From Trema orientale (lineage: Eukaryota > Streptophyta > Magnoliopsida > Rosales > Cannabaceae), in the NCBI GenBank assembly GCA_002914845.1, contig JXTC01000028.1:51829-115828 (forward strand): a stretch of 64,000 bases of DNA, given 5' to 3'. Below, piece after piece: positions 37,409 to 49,100 of this stretch (position 1 is the first letter of the stretch; each line of letters opens with the position of its first letter). The position numbers and the translations under genes are program-made. The notes beneath the pieces were generated by a model, which was not told the origin of the DNA, searched no databases, and saw nothing but the letters and a program-made list of their open reading frames with translations.

Positions 37409-38927
37409 TACTAAGGATTTGGATGAGGTGTCTAGGCTTTGTGCGAAATTGAATTTAGACGAAGAAGATGCTCCAGTCGTACGAATGACCAGAGATGTTT
37501 ATGCTAGTGGTCGGGATTGGATGGGTCTTTGTTTGGTGGGCCAGGTTTTAGGTAATCGGATTGCTAATATAGATGGTCTCTGAAAAGTCTTGAGATTGAT
37601 ATAGCACATTCCGAATTCCTTTGATGTTGAAGTAGCTTGCATGACAAATGATTGTGCTCGTTTTTGGGGTAACCAATTAGGTGTTTTGGAGGATATCGAG
37701 GTGTCTGGGGGTATTATGCGAGTTCAAGTTCGAATAGATGTAACTGTCCCACTCACTCGGGGTATACGTTGTTTGATGGAGGATCTTGGGAAGGAGGTTT
37801 CTATTGTTTTTCGATATGAACACCTCCCAAAATTTTGTTATTTTTGTAGAATAATTGGACACAACGCTCGGGATTGTTCTAAATGGGGTGATTTGGCTTG
37901 TGGAGAGGAAAGTTCTATGTGTTTTCATTATGGAGCATGGCTTAGGGCTTCTACACTTGTGGTGAGAAATCGGCAGGAGACAGAAAGTGACAAACCCATT
38001 TCCAAATTGGCTAGCATTCAAAGTGAGAGTCGTAAAAAAGATCTTGTGCCTGAGAGTTCTTCTTCAGGTTTTATTGGGGAGCGTAATTTTCATGGAGATG
38101 AAGCTCATGAGGTGGAGGAGGAGATGGCAATGTATGGGGTATCGTGTGTGGAACAGTTACAAGTTGCCAAGGATTTGGAATATAATCCGAGTTCTACTGT
38201 GGAACCAGGTTATGTTAAGGGTGATGGGAAGCACTTAACAGATGTGGGTAGGCAAAAGATCATTCGTGGGGCTGAGATGATTGTGATTCTTGATAGCGGT
38301 AATGCTGACATGACGCCCGGTTGTGATACTGGTGTTGGTGTTGATAATAGTGAGCCAGTAAGTGTACAAATGGGGGACATGTTAACGATGGGAGTTTTGC
38401 AGTTAAAGGATTCGAGGATACATGGAGATGTTACTGAGGAAGTAGGTTTAAGTGATGTGAAAGGTGGTGTTAATAATAGCTCAATTAATAAAGGGGAACA
38501 TAAGATTTTTGAAGGTGGTGTGAGGTCTGAGGAGATGTTCTCTATAGAGGGTACTATGGCTTTAGGTAAAATTTTCAAAGATAATTTGATGTCAAAAAAG
38601 AATGTTGGCCCTATGGGTGGGAAAGGAGTTCGTGGTGCTAAGAGGCATTTTAAAAGACATAGTCCTAAGAAACCCGGCATCGTTATGAGTCCGAAGCATG
38701 CTAAGTTTCTCCACGTACAATCTCCACACAAACCATGTAAGGTTGGTACTCCTAAGAAGCTTGATTTGAATGCTAAAGTAAGTGGCGATAGTTTGGGAAC
38801 TAAATGTAAAATTCTGGCTGACTTGAAGATGGATTGTGATGTGAGGAAGAGAATAAGAGGTGATATGGAAGTGAGTCTTAACAAAGAATTGGCGGAGTCT
38901 GCTTTGCAGGCCCGCCAGGAGTCATGA
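37409..38927 (+). pseudogene. LINE ORF1, DUF4283 / zinc-knuckle RNA-binding protein
   Basis: The N-terminal part (37409-37580) reads LTKDLDEVSRLCAKLNLDEE and is cut by stops at 37581-37603. The rest stays open for 428 codons (37641-38927). CYFCRIIGHNARDC is a canonical CX2CX4HX4C knuckle, followed by the family's YGAWLRAS motif. The C-terminal half is basic and Lys/Gly-rich with no fold I recognise. Such proteins coat LINE RNA in the cytoplasm. The stop codon overlaps the next start as ATGA (38924-38927). Confidence 0.85.
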
Positions 38928-41715
38928 GTTGTCTATGTTGGAATGTTCAGGACCTGAGGAACTCTGAAACATTAGTTGCTTTATGTTCTATTGTACATAA
39001 AGTCTCCCCGAGTTTTTTTTTTTTTTTTTTTTCCAAAACTAAACTTTTTGGCTCTTAGGCAATGGGTGTGAGATATAGTTTAGGTTTTCTGAATTGTTTT
39101 GTTGTGGATTGCATGGGACGTAGTGGTGGCCTCCTTCTTCTTTGGAAAGATAATTGGGATGTTACAGTTCATTCGTACTCTCGAGGGCATATTGATATGA
39201 CCATTATTTCAAAGGAGAAAATTCAATGGAGATTTACTGGCTTCTACGACAATTCTCAGTATTCGATGCGGAAATTTTCTTGGGAGTTGTTAAGGCGTTT
39301 GAAAGGTTTGTTTTCCCTTCCTTGGGTTTGTGGAGAGGATTTTAACGAAATTTCGTCTCCCACTAAGAAAGTTGGGTTACTGAGATATATGTTTCTGGGA
39401 TAGTTAACTTTCAATGTGCTCTTACAGATTGTAATCTTTCTTATTTGGGTTTCGTTGGTCCCATGCCTACATGGAATAATAGGAGAGAGTGTGTCAAATG
39501 TTCAAGAATGTTTGGATCGTTTCGTTTGTACAAATGACTGGCGTCTGTTATTCCCCAATGCATCTGTGCACCATATGGATTTTTTTATTTCAGATCATAG
39601 AACTTTGGTGTTATCGCTAGCTGAAAAGTCAAGGCCTAGTCATAATTGGGACAAGAGGCCTTTTCGTCTTGAGCCTTTCTAGGTTAAAGAGGATGATTTT
39701 GGAGAGATTGTTAAACATAGTTGGCAGCAGAATTTGGCTAATAGTCAGTAGTCTTCTTTGTCTAGGATCTCAACTTATTTATAGCATTATGGTGAGGCTT
39801 TGAGGACTTGGAACACGAAACGTTTTGGGCATTAGTGGAGATTATTGTTGATAAAATAGAAACGACTTGTTTCTCTTTATGATCACTCTCAAGAGGTTAG
39901 TGTGATGGATAAAATCCGAAGTCTGGAGAAAGAGATTGGCGTTTTACTTTATAGAGAAGAGCAGTACTGGAAACAACGATCTCGTGCAGATTGGTTAGAC
40001 TCGAGTGATCGGAATACTAAATATTTTCATGCAAAGGCTTCTAGTAGAAAGGAAAAAAATGCAATTCGTTGTCTTCATAATAACCATGGGGTTTTGTGTG
40101 AAAATAAAGAGGATTTAATTCATATTTTGGAGGATTATTTTGGAACAATTTTTCAAAGTTCCAGTCCTACTGGAGAGTGTCTTGAGGAGGCATCTACATT
40201 TATTACTAATCGCCTTTCTTCAGAGGAACTGGATATTGTCTCTCGTCCTTTCACAATTGCCGAAGTTACTAAAGCTCTTTTCACTATGGTTCCGAATAAA
40301 GCTCTTGGTCCGGATGGATTTCATGTGTTATTTTTCTAGAAGCAATGGGAAGTGGTGGGTCCAGAAATTACGAATGCTTGTCTGGGTGTCCTTAAGAATG
40401 GTGAGTCAGTCAAAGCTATCAATCAGACAAATATTTTTTTGATTCCTAAGAAGATCTATCCGGAGTGTGTGGCGGAGTATAGGCCTATTAGTCTTTGTAA
40501 TGTAGTTTATAAACTCATTAAAAAGACAATTGCAAATATGCTGAAGCTTGTTCTACCTAGCCTTATCTCAGTCAATCAGAGTGCTTTTGTTCCTGGGTGT
40601 TTGATTAATGATAATATTGTAGTTGCATTTGAATTACTACACTCGCTGTCCAAAAAAAGTAATGGGAAGAAAGGTTTTATGGCATTAAAGCTTCATATGA
40701 GTAAGGCGTATGATAGGGTGGAATGAAGTTTCGTTGGAAAGGTCATGGAAAAGATGGGGTTTCCACATAACTGGGTTTCCTTGGTGCATAACTATATTTC
40801 GACAGCAGAGTTTTCTCTTATGTGCCGAGGCTTTGCCTTCTTTGATCCGTCATGCTGAAACATAGTCTAAATTATTGGGAATGAAATGCTCTCGATCAGG
40901 TCCAAAGGTGAGCCATTTATTTTTCGCTGACGACTCGATTGTTTTTTCACGGGCTTGTCGTAATGATTATTCTGTTTTGTTGAATATTCTTTCTTGCTAT
41001 GAACGAGCATCGGGACAAAAAATTGATCTTGAGAAATCGGCCATCACTTTTAGTCCCAATGTTGACAAGGACACCCGCTTGGATCTTCAGAGATATTTTG
41101 GGCTTTCTAGTGCTAATTCTCATGATTCTTATTTGGGTCTCCCTTCAGTGGTGGGAAGGAATAAAATAAAATTTTTTGCCTCTATTAAGGACAGGGTTTG
41201 GAAATGGGTCCAAAGTTGGAAGAGGGGACTGTTTTCTGTAGGTGGGAGAGAGATTCTTGTGAAGGCGGTTCTACAAGCAATACCAAGTTATCTAATAAGC
41301 ACTTTTAAGGTACCAATTGCTCTTTGTAATGAATTGCAGTCTATTATTTTAAGATTTTGGTGGGGTAGTTCTCTTGGGGAAAAGAAAGTGGCTTGGGTTC
41401 GTTGGAGTCAAGTTTGCTTTCCTAAGTATCTTGGTGGCTTAGGTTTCTGGATCTCTATTTGTTTAATCAAGCGCTGATAGCCAAGCAAGCTTGGCGGTTT
41501 CTTAATGATCCTTTATCTCTAGTAGCAAGGATTCTTAAAGATAAATATTTTCCATATGACTCTTTTCTTTTTGCCCATGATAAGCGTGGTTCATCTTATC
41601 TTTGGAAGAGTATTTTCTGGGGTCAGGAGGTGATCAATAAGGGTATTCGTTGGCGAATTAGGTCAGGTTCCTCCATTAGAGTCTTTGATGATCCTTGGCA
41701 CTATATATTATATAT
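38924..41715 (+). pseudogene. LINE ORF2, endonuclease-reverse transcriptase, broken
   Basis: It starts MSCLCWNVQDL, overlapping the ORF1 stop. A run of over 20 T (39010-39032) disrupts the endonuclease domain, whose later parts are legible: RSGGLLLLWKD, a GEDFNE box and SDHRTL. The reverse transcriptase starts near 40240 (NKALGPDGFH), then [16 protein letters not shown] and SKAYDRVE. The segment that should hold the GLRQGDPLSP motif is deleted near 40830, and FADDSIVF follows at 40924. The zf-RVT part (IAKQAWRFLNDP) ends at the truncation. It also has several in-frame stops and frameshifts, so no enzyme can be made. Confidence 0.88.
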
Positions 41716-42135
41716 ACATTTTTACTCTTAATTATAAATTTAAAAAATGGAAAAATAAAAATATATTTATAAGATGTTTTCTAATAATATAATACATTTT
41801 TAGTTACTTAGAGAGCAGTATTTACATCTTATATTTCACTCAGAATTCAAATTTGCAAAAGTTTGAAATGTTAGAGCGTTATTTTACAAAATTGAAAAGT
41901 CATCTTTCATTTTATTTTATTTTATTTTTGCAAAAACTGAAAGTCTGAATATTTTTTGTCACCATACTAAAAACTAATGAAAATGCGAATAAATTTACGG
42001 GTCTTATAGTAAAATGATCGAATTTTGGACTCATTTTAAGTAAATCTCTAGTTTTCAAATATTGTAGCAAAATGATTGGTATATCAATGTATATATATAC
42101 CAACTGTAAAATATGATGTAATTAGTATAAAAATA
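41716..42135. other. AT-rich spacer
   Basis: No gene, repeat end or RNA was recognised. Confidence 0.6.
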
Positions 42136-42680
42136 AGAAAATGTCATAAAATAACCTTGTATTTCAACTTATTTATATGAAACTTCATGTGTTTTAAGAA
42201 ATATGGGGAAACCCCCTTAGATTTGATTTTTTATTAAAAAAAAGCATTGTAATTTGACTATTTTTTAAATCTGACATTCTCATATAAACTAAATTTAGAA
42301 AATTAATAAGAAATGACAAAATACCCTTAATAGAGAATAGATTTATTATATTTTTACTTTTTACTCAGATACATTAGATAATTATTTGGAAACTATTTTA
42401 TCATTTACGAGGTTTTTTTTTTAAAAAAAAAATAGTTTAGAAACTAGTATAGATAATTCATAAATTTGTTTTTAAATCTAAATCTACTATTTACTAGGAG
42501 TAATATTATTATTTCTATCAATTTTCCTAATTTTGATGATATGTGGAGGTCAAATTTAAGAAATAATCAAATTATGAGGCTTTTATAATAAAAAATCAAA
42601 TTCAAAGGAGTTTTCCTATATTTCTTGAAACACAAGAGATTTTGTAAATATATATGTAAGGCTATTTTATGATGTTTTCT
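42136..42680. mobile_element. MITE with about 120-bp inverted arms
   Basis: The left arm (AGAAAATGTCATAAAATAAC, later TTAAGAAATATGGGGAAA and GATTTGATTTTTTATTA) matches the complement of the right arm ending at 42680 (AGAAAACATCATAAAATAGC, later TCAAGAAATATAGGAAAA and GAATTTGATTTTTTATTA). The size and arms fit a Mutator-type MITE. The target duplication is not clear. Confidence 0.75.
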
Positions 42681-42991
42681 CCTACAAAAATTAAGATACT
42701 AAAGACTTGAACTAAAGCTAGTATGTAAGTAGATATATCAGGTGTAAAAATCCATATACTAAGCTATTTAGCTATTAAAAAAAAAAGAAAAAGAAAAATG
42801 GACATTTCTTAAAACAGCGTAAATAAAAAAATAATAATAAAAAAAAACACAAACTCTAATTTTCCTGTTTTTTTTAAGCATTTAATTGCCTTTGAGTAAT
42901 CTAATCCTAAAAGCTTTGGCACTGATATTATGTTTGTGCCTAAGTCAATAATTTTTTGGCAAAAAAAAAAAGGAAAAAAGAAAATATCTAT
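42681..42991. other. AT-rich spacer before the assembly gap
   Basis: This stretch has A-rich runs and no gene. It may hold the left flank of a MITE that is lost in the gap. Confidence 0.5.
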
Positions 42992-43608
42992 NNNNNNNNN
43001 NNNNNNNNNNNNNNNNNNNNNNNNNNNNNNNNNNNNNNNNNNNNNNNNNNNNNNNNNNNNNNNNNNNNNNNNNNNNNNNNNNNNNNNNNNNNNNNNNNNN
43101 NNNNNNNNNNNNNNNNNNNNNNNNNNNNNNNNNNNNNNNNNNNNNNNNNNNNNNNNNNNNNNNNNNNNNNNNNNNNNNNNNNNNNNNNNNNNNNNNNNNN
43201 NNNNNNNNNNNNNNNNNNNNNNNNNNNNNNNNNNNNNNNNNNNNNNNNNNNNNNNNNNNNNNNNNNNNNNNNNNNNNNNNNNNNNNNNNNNNNNNNNNNN
43301 NNNNNNNNNNNNNNNNNNNNNNNNNNNNNNNNNNNNNNNNNNNNNNNNNNNNNNNNNNNNNNNNNNNNNNNNNNNNNNNNNNNNNNNNNNNNNNNNNNNN
43401 NNNNNNNNNNNNNNNNNNNNNNNNNNNNNNNNNNNNNNNNNNNNNNNNNNNNNNNNNNNNNNNNNNNNNNNNNNNNNNNNNNNNNNNNNNNNNNNNNNNN
43501 NNNNNNNNNNNNNNNNNNNNNNNNNNNNNNNNNNNNNNNNNNNNNNNNNNNNNNNNNNNNNNNNNNNNNNNNNNNNNNNNNNNNNNNNNNNNNNNNNNNN
43601 NNNNNNNN
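42992..43608. other. Assembly gap of 617 N
   Basis: All bases are undetermined. Any reading frame drawn through here is an artefact. Confidence 1.
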
Positions 43609-43692
43609 TCACCATTAGATGATGATCCAACGGCTAAAAAAAAAATACCTACATATAGATTAAAAAAAAAATACCTACTGGATTGGCAACCT
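43609..43692. mobile_element. MITE family A, copy 3, right end only
   Basis: The stretch from ATCCAACGGCT to ACTGGATTGGCAACCT matches the right part of the copy at 15362-15602, and (TA)n follows it. The left part falls in the gap. Confidence 0.75.
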
Positions 43693-43924
43693 ATATTATA
43701 TATATAATATATGTATAAATGTATATATAAGCATTTTCCTAGCCTGCTTTATCAAAATGCTTTCGATCTTTTATAAATAAGTAAATAAATAATATTCTTC
43801 CTTTTTTAAACCACGAAGTTAGAAGCATCAGAAATCTTTCACTAGAACAGCCTATCTAATTCAACCAACTGGAATTACATAACCAATACATGGGTTATGT
43901 GAATGTCATACGTGGGATTAGGTT

Positions 43925-43962
<38 letters not shown>

Positions 43963-45412
43963 AAACTTACCTATTCGTACTCTCTAATTTCTATAAAAAG
44001 CAATGCTATGTTTCACTGATGTCACTGATGATTTTTAACCAATCACACATTCATATTATTTTTTAGAACTTTCAGCTTATAACACAAGAACCCGTAAACT
44101 TGTACATTATAATTCGTACTGGTTGAAAGGTTAGGGGTGATCATAACCATCAATGAGCATTTTTCCACATGAAATTATGAACTCTACATATTAGCAAAAG
44201 CTTTATACGTAGTTTTTATTTATTTACTTATTTTTTAGGTCAAACGAATTTACTATTATAAAATCAAGAGCATCTTTTACCAAAACATACTCGATGGGAA
44301 AAAGAGATTCTTCCAACCAGATACATGATATTAATGAGATCCCCTCTAATTTAACTTCATTTAATATAGAAGCCTATAAAGTCAACAAAAAAAAAAGAAA
44401 AAAAAAAGAAAAAAGAAAAAAAAGGGAAATTAAAACCCGAGGAAAAAATAAAATAAAATTGACAAACTAATTTCGTTAGAAGAGAAGTCGTTGTCTCTGT
44501 TCTCTAATCAATGGTGAGGAACAATGACATATTTGGTGGGTAGGGTGGACATTCGTGGCACTTGATCATAAACTTCAAACGTGCTTCTGACAACTTCCAG
44601 TTCGGATGGCTCATCCAATCGCCTGTGCTTGGTCAAGTCTGAAATTACTTGCTAGAAAGTTTTGGGGCTTTTTTTTTTTTTTTTTTGGTTAAAATCGTCA
44701 ATAGAAAGTTTTGGCGCTTTTAGTAGAACGATCGATTTTTTCAAACTCGACATTACGAAATAAATTTCATTTTATTTTTATTTTTTAATTTATCTCAGGC
44801 ATATTTGTAAATATTCAAGCAATTGATATTAGTACGAAAATAAGAAGACTTTTTTTTTTGAAAAGGAAATTCTTTCAAACCAAACGTCGAAAACAAATAT
44901 CTAATCAGATTTTCCAAAATTTTGAAACAGAATAAAAAGGGTTCTTTTGAACCATTAATTTTCATCCTCATTTTACTAACTGTAAAACATTTTCACTATC
45001 TAATTTAGGGTTAACGTCAAGATATATCCATTCCAATCCGCAATGCATGACCATTAAGGTACCACATAGGACTTACCCCCACCCCAAAAAAAGAGGTTAC
45101 AAACTATGCATGACCATTAAAGTACCACATAGGACTTGTTCAAAAAGAAAGTTACAAATTATGCGAGTTTTGCTACAGTGACACATTTCACCTTGGGGAC
45201 CTACCTCATGGACAATCAGCAAAGAGCCAACAAGCGAGTTTTCAGCTTTTATAGTTAATATTGATATCATAAGAATAATGTTACGTATCCCAACTCATGA
45301 TTTGTAGTATAGTGAATGTCATTCAAGCTATTCATAGTAAGTATCCAATTCACCCATTGAACAAAAACGACTCATATTCCACTTGAGGCTGTAAATGTAG
45401 TAGGATGTCTAG
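43693..45412. other. Non-coding DNA between the gap and the chromovirus
   Basis: It contains a (TA)n run (about 43928-43960), A-rich runs near 44390-44440 and the tandem repeat listed next. No gene is seen. Confidence 0.6.
45043..45164. repeat. 63-bp tandem duplication
   Basis: ATGCATGACCATTAAGGTAC at 45043 recurs at 45106 as ATGCATGACCATTAAAGTAC. The copies continue through CCACATAGGACTT and a GTTACAAA-type end. Confidence 0.85.
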
Positions 45413-46117
45413 TATGGCGTGTTGCTACACCAAGGCCCATGTTGCCTACACATAGTGTGCACATAGTGCTTACATTGTGCCCACGGTGGTGCCAACGGGT
45501 AGGAAATTTTGTAATTTTATAAGAGTATTTTTGTCCAAGATCATTAGTCAAGTCCGTGGCCAAATACCATATATTTGGGGGATAAGAATTAGGGAAAAAT
45601 TGTTGTAAATTCGAAATTTAATTATTTTGCTTTAATTTTGCTGTATGCTTTCTTGGCAAAAATCATGTTTCCTCCTGCTAGAAGGCTTAAAGCTCAAAAG
45701 GCTCTTTAGGAGGGGTGACCCGGGTGCCCGTGGGGGGCTTTGGCCACCAGCATGATAGGGGCTTAGCTATGAACCTCCTTGCCCTATCAATGAAGGAAAT
45801 GATGTTTATTCATGTCCACGTGTTGCCTATGTGTTGCTTTCATTGTTGCTTGTTTGTTGCTTATGTGTTACCTACGTGTTGCCTAGATATGCTTGCTTTG
45901 CGCTCGCTTGTTATGTGATTGCCGGTATTGAATGTGCTTGCTTTATGCTTGCTCAATGCTACGACATTGCCCTTATTACGGTGTTGCCTGTGGCATGGCT
46001 AACCAATAGATTTGTTAGCCTGCAGGCTTACGTTCTAGGCTGACTTGCTAGCTCCGAGCAATAGCAAGTGTCGCACATTCTACCTATTTCGAAGTGTCAA
46101 AGAGGCGACCCGTAATA
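45413..46117 (+). repeat. 5' LTR of the chromovirus
   Basis: It is 705 bp. Alignment with the 3' LTR puts its start at TATGGCGTG (TGTGGCGTG in the partner) and its end at CCGTAATA (CCGTGACA in the partner). Both termini have lost the canonical TG...CA through G-to-A and C-to-T changes. Confidence 0.88.
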
Positions 46118-46119
46118 GT

Positions 46120-46131
46120 TGGTATCAGAGC
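46120..46131 (+). promoter_or_regulatory. Primer binding site, initiator-Met tRNA type
   Basis: TGGTATCAGAGC is complementary to the 3' end of plant initiator methionine tRNA, the usual primer of plant Ty3/gypsy and Ty1/copia elements. It is two bases after the LTR. Confidence 0.92.
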
Positions 46132-46163
46132 TTCAGTTAGAAAGCTTAGGAAAGCTTGTTAGG

Positions 46164-49100
46164 ATGGCGAACAACACTTGAAGGATCATTGCGATTGAGA
46201 AGCACCTGGGAGAACTTGATGGGATTGAGTTCAAGATTAGAGACCTCACCAATACAAGAGATGGATTCGACGCTGCGGTATTGTAATAAAAGATCGAGGC
46301 ACTAGAAAGAGATGTGGAACATATGCTCAACAGGATAAACAACCTCGAGCGGAGGGGAGGCTCTCCAAGCTCCTCTAGTCCACCACTGGGCGACGAACGT
46401 GTCGAGAACTTAGAGACGTCTGTGAACAACCTCCAAGGCACAGTCAATGGCATGGTGGAGAATTGTCAGGGGGCAATAGGTTCACTGAGGCATGAGATTA
46501 AGGAAATCAACACCAAGCTCAACCTCACCATCCAAATTGTGGGGAGCCAACCCGTGGCTGCTCCAACGGGAATGGCTTATACGAGAGCTAAGGTGCCTGA
46601 ACCACGACAATATGGGGGCGCGAAGGATGCCAAGGAAGTTGAGAATTTTCTCTTCGATATGGAGCAATACTTCCGGACGGTACAACCTAACTCGGAGGAT
46701 GCTAAGGTCGCAATGGCTACAATGTACTTGTCTGGGGATGCCAAGGTGTGATGGAGGACGAAGTATGATAATATTCAGCATGGGAGGTGCACCATAGCCA
46801 TGTGGGATAACCTTCGAAGGGAATTGAGAACTTAGTTCTTCCCTGAAAATGTGTCATATCTGGCCCGACGCTAGCTACGAGAATTGAAGCAAACGGGCAC
46901 TGTCCGCAAATATGTTAAGAAGTTATCGGGAATGATGCTTGACATCAAGGACATGTCCGAAGCAGATAAATTTTTTCACTTCTATGAAGGCCTCAAGCCT
47001 TGGGCTAGAATAGAGCTGTAAATGCAAAAGATCCAAGACCTTGCCACTGCTCAAATGGTCGCTGAGCGTTTGACGGACTATACATCGGAGAATACCCAGC
47101 AAAAGAAGAATCAACCCACTCAGAGTTCAAGAAACTCGAGTGGTAAGAAACAAGGGAAGCCGGGGCAGAACAAAAGTGGTGGAGCAGACAAGAAGAGCAT
47201 TGAGTCTAACTCCTCTTCGAGTAGTAATGCCCCACCCTATGGGAAGAAACCGATGTCTTGCTTTCTTTGCAAAGGGCCACACAAGACCTCCGAATGCCCT
47301 CATAAGCACAAGCTAAGTGCTATTCAATCCTCGATTGCTCAAGAGGAACAAAGCGAGGGTGAAGAGAATGACGAGTGCCAGATGGGGGCCCTGAGCTTGT
47401 TAAATGCCCTCAAGAAGCATGGAGCTGAGGTGAAGAAGGCTCCTGAGAAAGGGCTTATGTACGTAGATGCCACATTGAATGGGAAGCCTGTGGCTAGTAT
47501 GATGATTGACACGGGCGTCACCCATAACCTTGTGTCGGATGCTGAGGCACGGTGCCTTAGACTCAAGATCGGGAAAGATATCAGCCGCATGAAAGCAGTC
47601 AACTCGAAAGCTTTGGCTACGACAGGAATAGCCCAGCAGGTACGTGTCAAGATTGGCACCTGGGAGGGACTGACCGACTTAGTTGTGGTTCAAATGGACG
47701 ACTTCCATGTCATCTTGGGGATGGAATTCTTGGTGGAGAAAGGTGTCATCCCCAACCCGTCAATGGGAAGCTTGTTGATCATAGGGGAGAAACCCGCCGT
47801 AGTGCCCGCGAAGGTGAAACAAGCTAATGACATGAAGCTCTTGTCTACTCTACAGTTCAAGAAAGATGTGAAGCGGCAAGAACTAACCTATGTGGTAGTC
47901 TCTTCAATATATGAAGGAGGTGAATAAATCACTCCTCCTAAAATCGATGACTTGCTGAGGAAATACGGGGATGTGATGCCGGATCAACTCCCTAAAACCT
48001 TGCTACCAAGACGAGGCATCGACCACCAGATCGAGTTGGTGCTAGGTGCCAGGCCACCTGCTAGAGCGCCCTATCGGATGGCACCACTTGAGTTAGAGGA
48101 ACTCAGGAAACAATTGAATGAATTATTGGAGGCAGGCTTCATCAAACCATCGAAGGCACCGTTCAGAGCACCGGTGCTATTCCAAAAAAAACATGACGGG
48201 AGTGTGAGACTGTGCATTGATTATAGAGCTCTCAACAAGGTGACAGTGCGAAACACCTACCCTATTCCATTGATTGCGGATCTGTTTGACCAGTTGAGCA
48301 AGACCAAGTACTTTACCAAGCTTGATTTGAGATCAGGCTACTACCAAGTGCGGATTGCCGATGGGGATGAGCAAAAGACCACATGTGTCACTTGGTATGG
48401 GGCATTCGAGTTCCTCGTGATGCCACTCGGGTTGACCAATGCACCAGCCACTTTCTGTACACTCATGAACCAAGTTTTCTACGAGTATCTGGACAAGTTC
48501 GTGGTATATAGTGCATCAATAGAGAAGCACAAGGAGCACTTGGCTATAGTATTTCAGAAATTGAGGGATAATCAACTCTACGTGAAGTGGGAGAAATGCT
48601 CGTTCGCATAGGAGACCATTAAGTTTCTAGGCCATGTGATTGAACGTGGCCATATCCGGATGGACTTAGAGAAGGTAAGGACCATCCAAGAGTGAAAAGC
48701 CTTTGCCGTAAAAGAACCATGCTCGTTGTTTGGTTTAGTCAATTACTATCGGCATTTTGTAGAAGGCTATTCAAGACGAGCGGCACCCTTGACAGAGTTG
48801 TTGAAGAAGGATTTTACTTGGGCGTGGACCGTAGAGTGTGAAAAGGCCTTTGAGAATCTGAAAGAGGCCATGATGAGAGATCATGTCCTTGTCTTACCAA
48901 ACATTGGCAAACCCTTTGAAGTACAAATGGACGTGTCAGATTATGCTTTGGGAGGGGTGCTATTGCAAGAGGGCCACCCTGTACCATATGAGAGTCGTAA
49001 GTTTACCGAAGCCGAACGAAGATACACGGCCTAAGAGAAGGAACTTCTCATTGTGATCCATTGCTTACAGGTGTGGAGACATTATTTGTTGGGGTCGAAG

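Larger units (their letters stand above)
37290..41715 (+). mobile_element. L1-like LINE retrotransposon, 3'-truncated and internally deleted
   Basis: ORF1 with a DUF4283-like domain and CCHC knuckle, then ORF2 with endonuclease, reverse transcriptase and zf-RVT segments, lie in order on the plus strand. Homology stops abruptly in the zf-RVT region near 41700 at a TA-rich junction, with no poly(A) tail, so the 3' end was lost. The left boundary is only estimated. Confidence 0.85.

Noticed and set aside
38210..38884. 224-codon open frame on the minus strand
   Set aside because: It is antisense to LINE ORF1 and has no recognisable domain. It is a shadow of that gene's codon bias.
42809..43630. 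Long open frames on both strands through the gap
   Set aside because: They exist only because the undetermined bases contain no stop codons.
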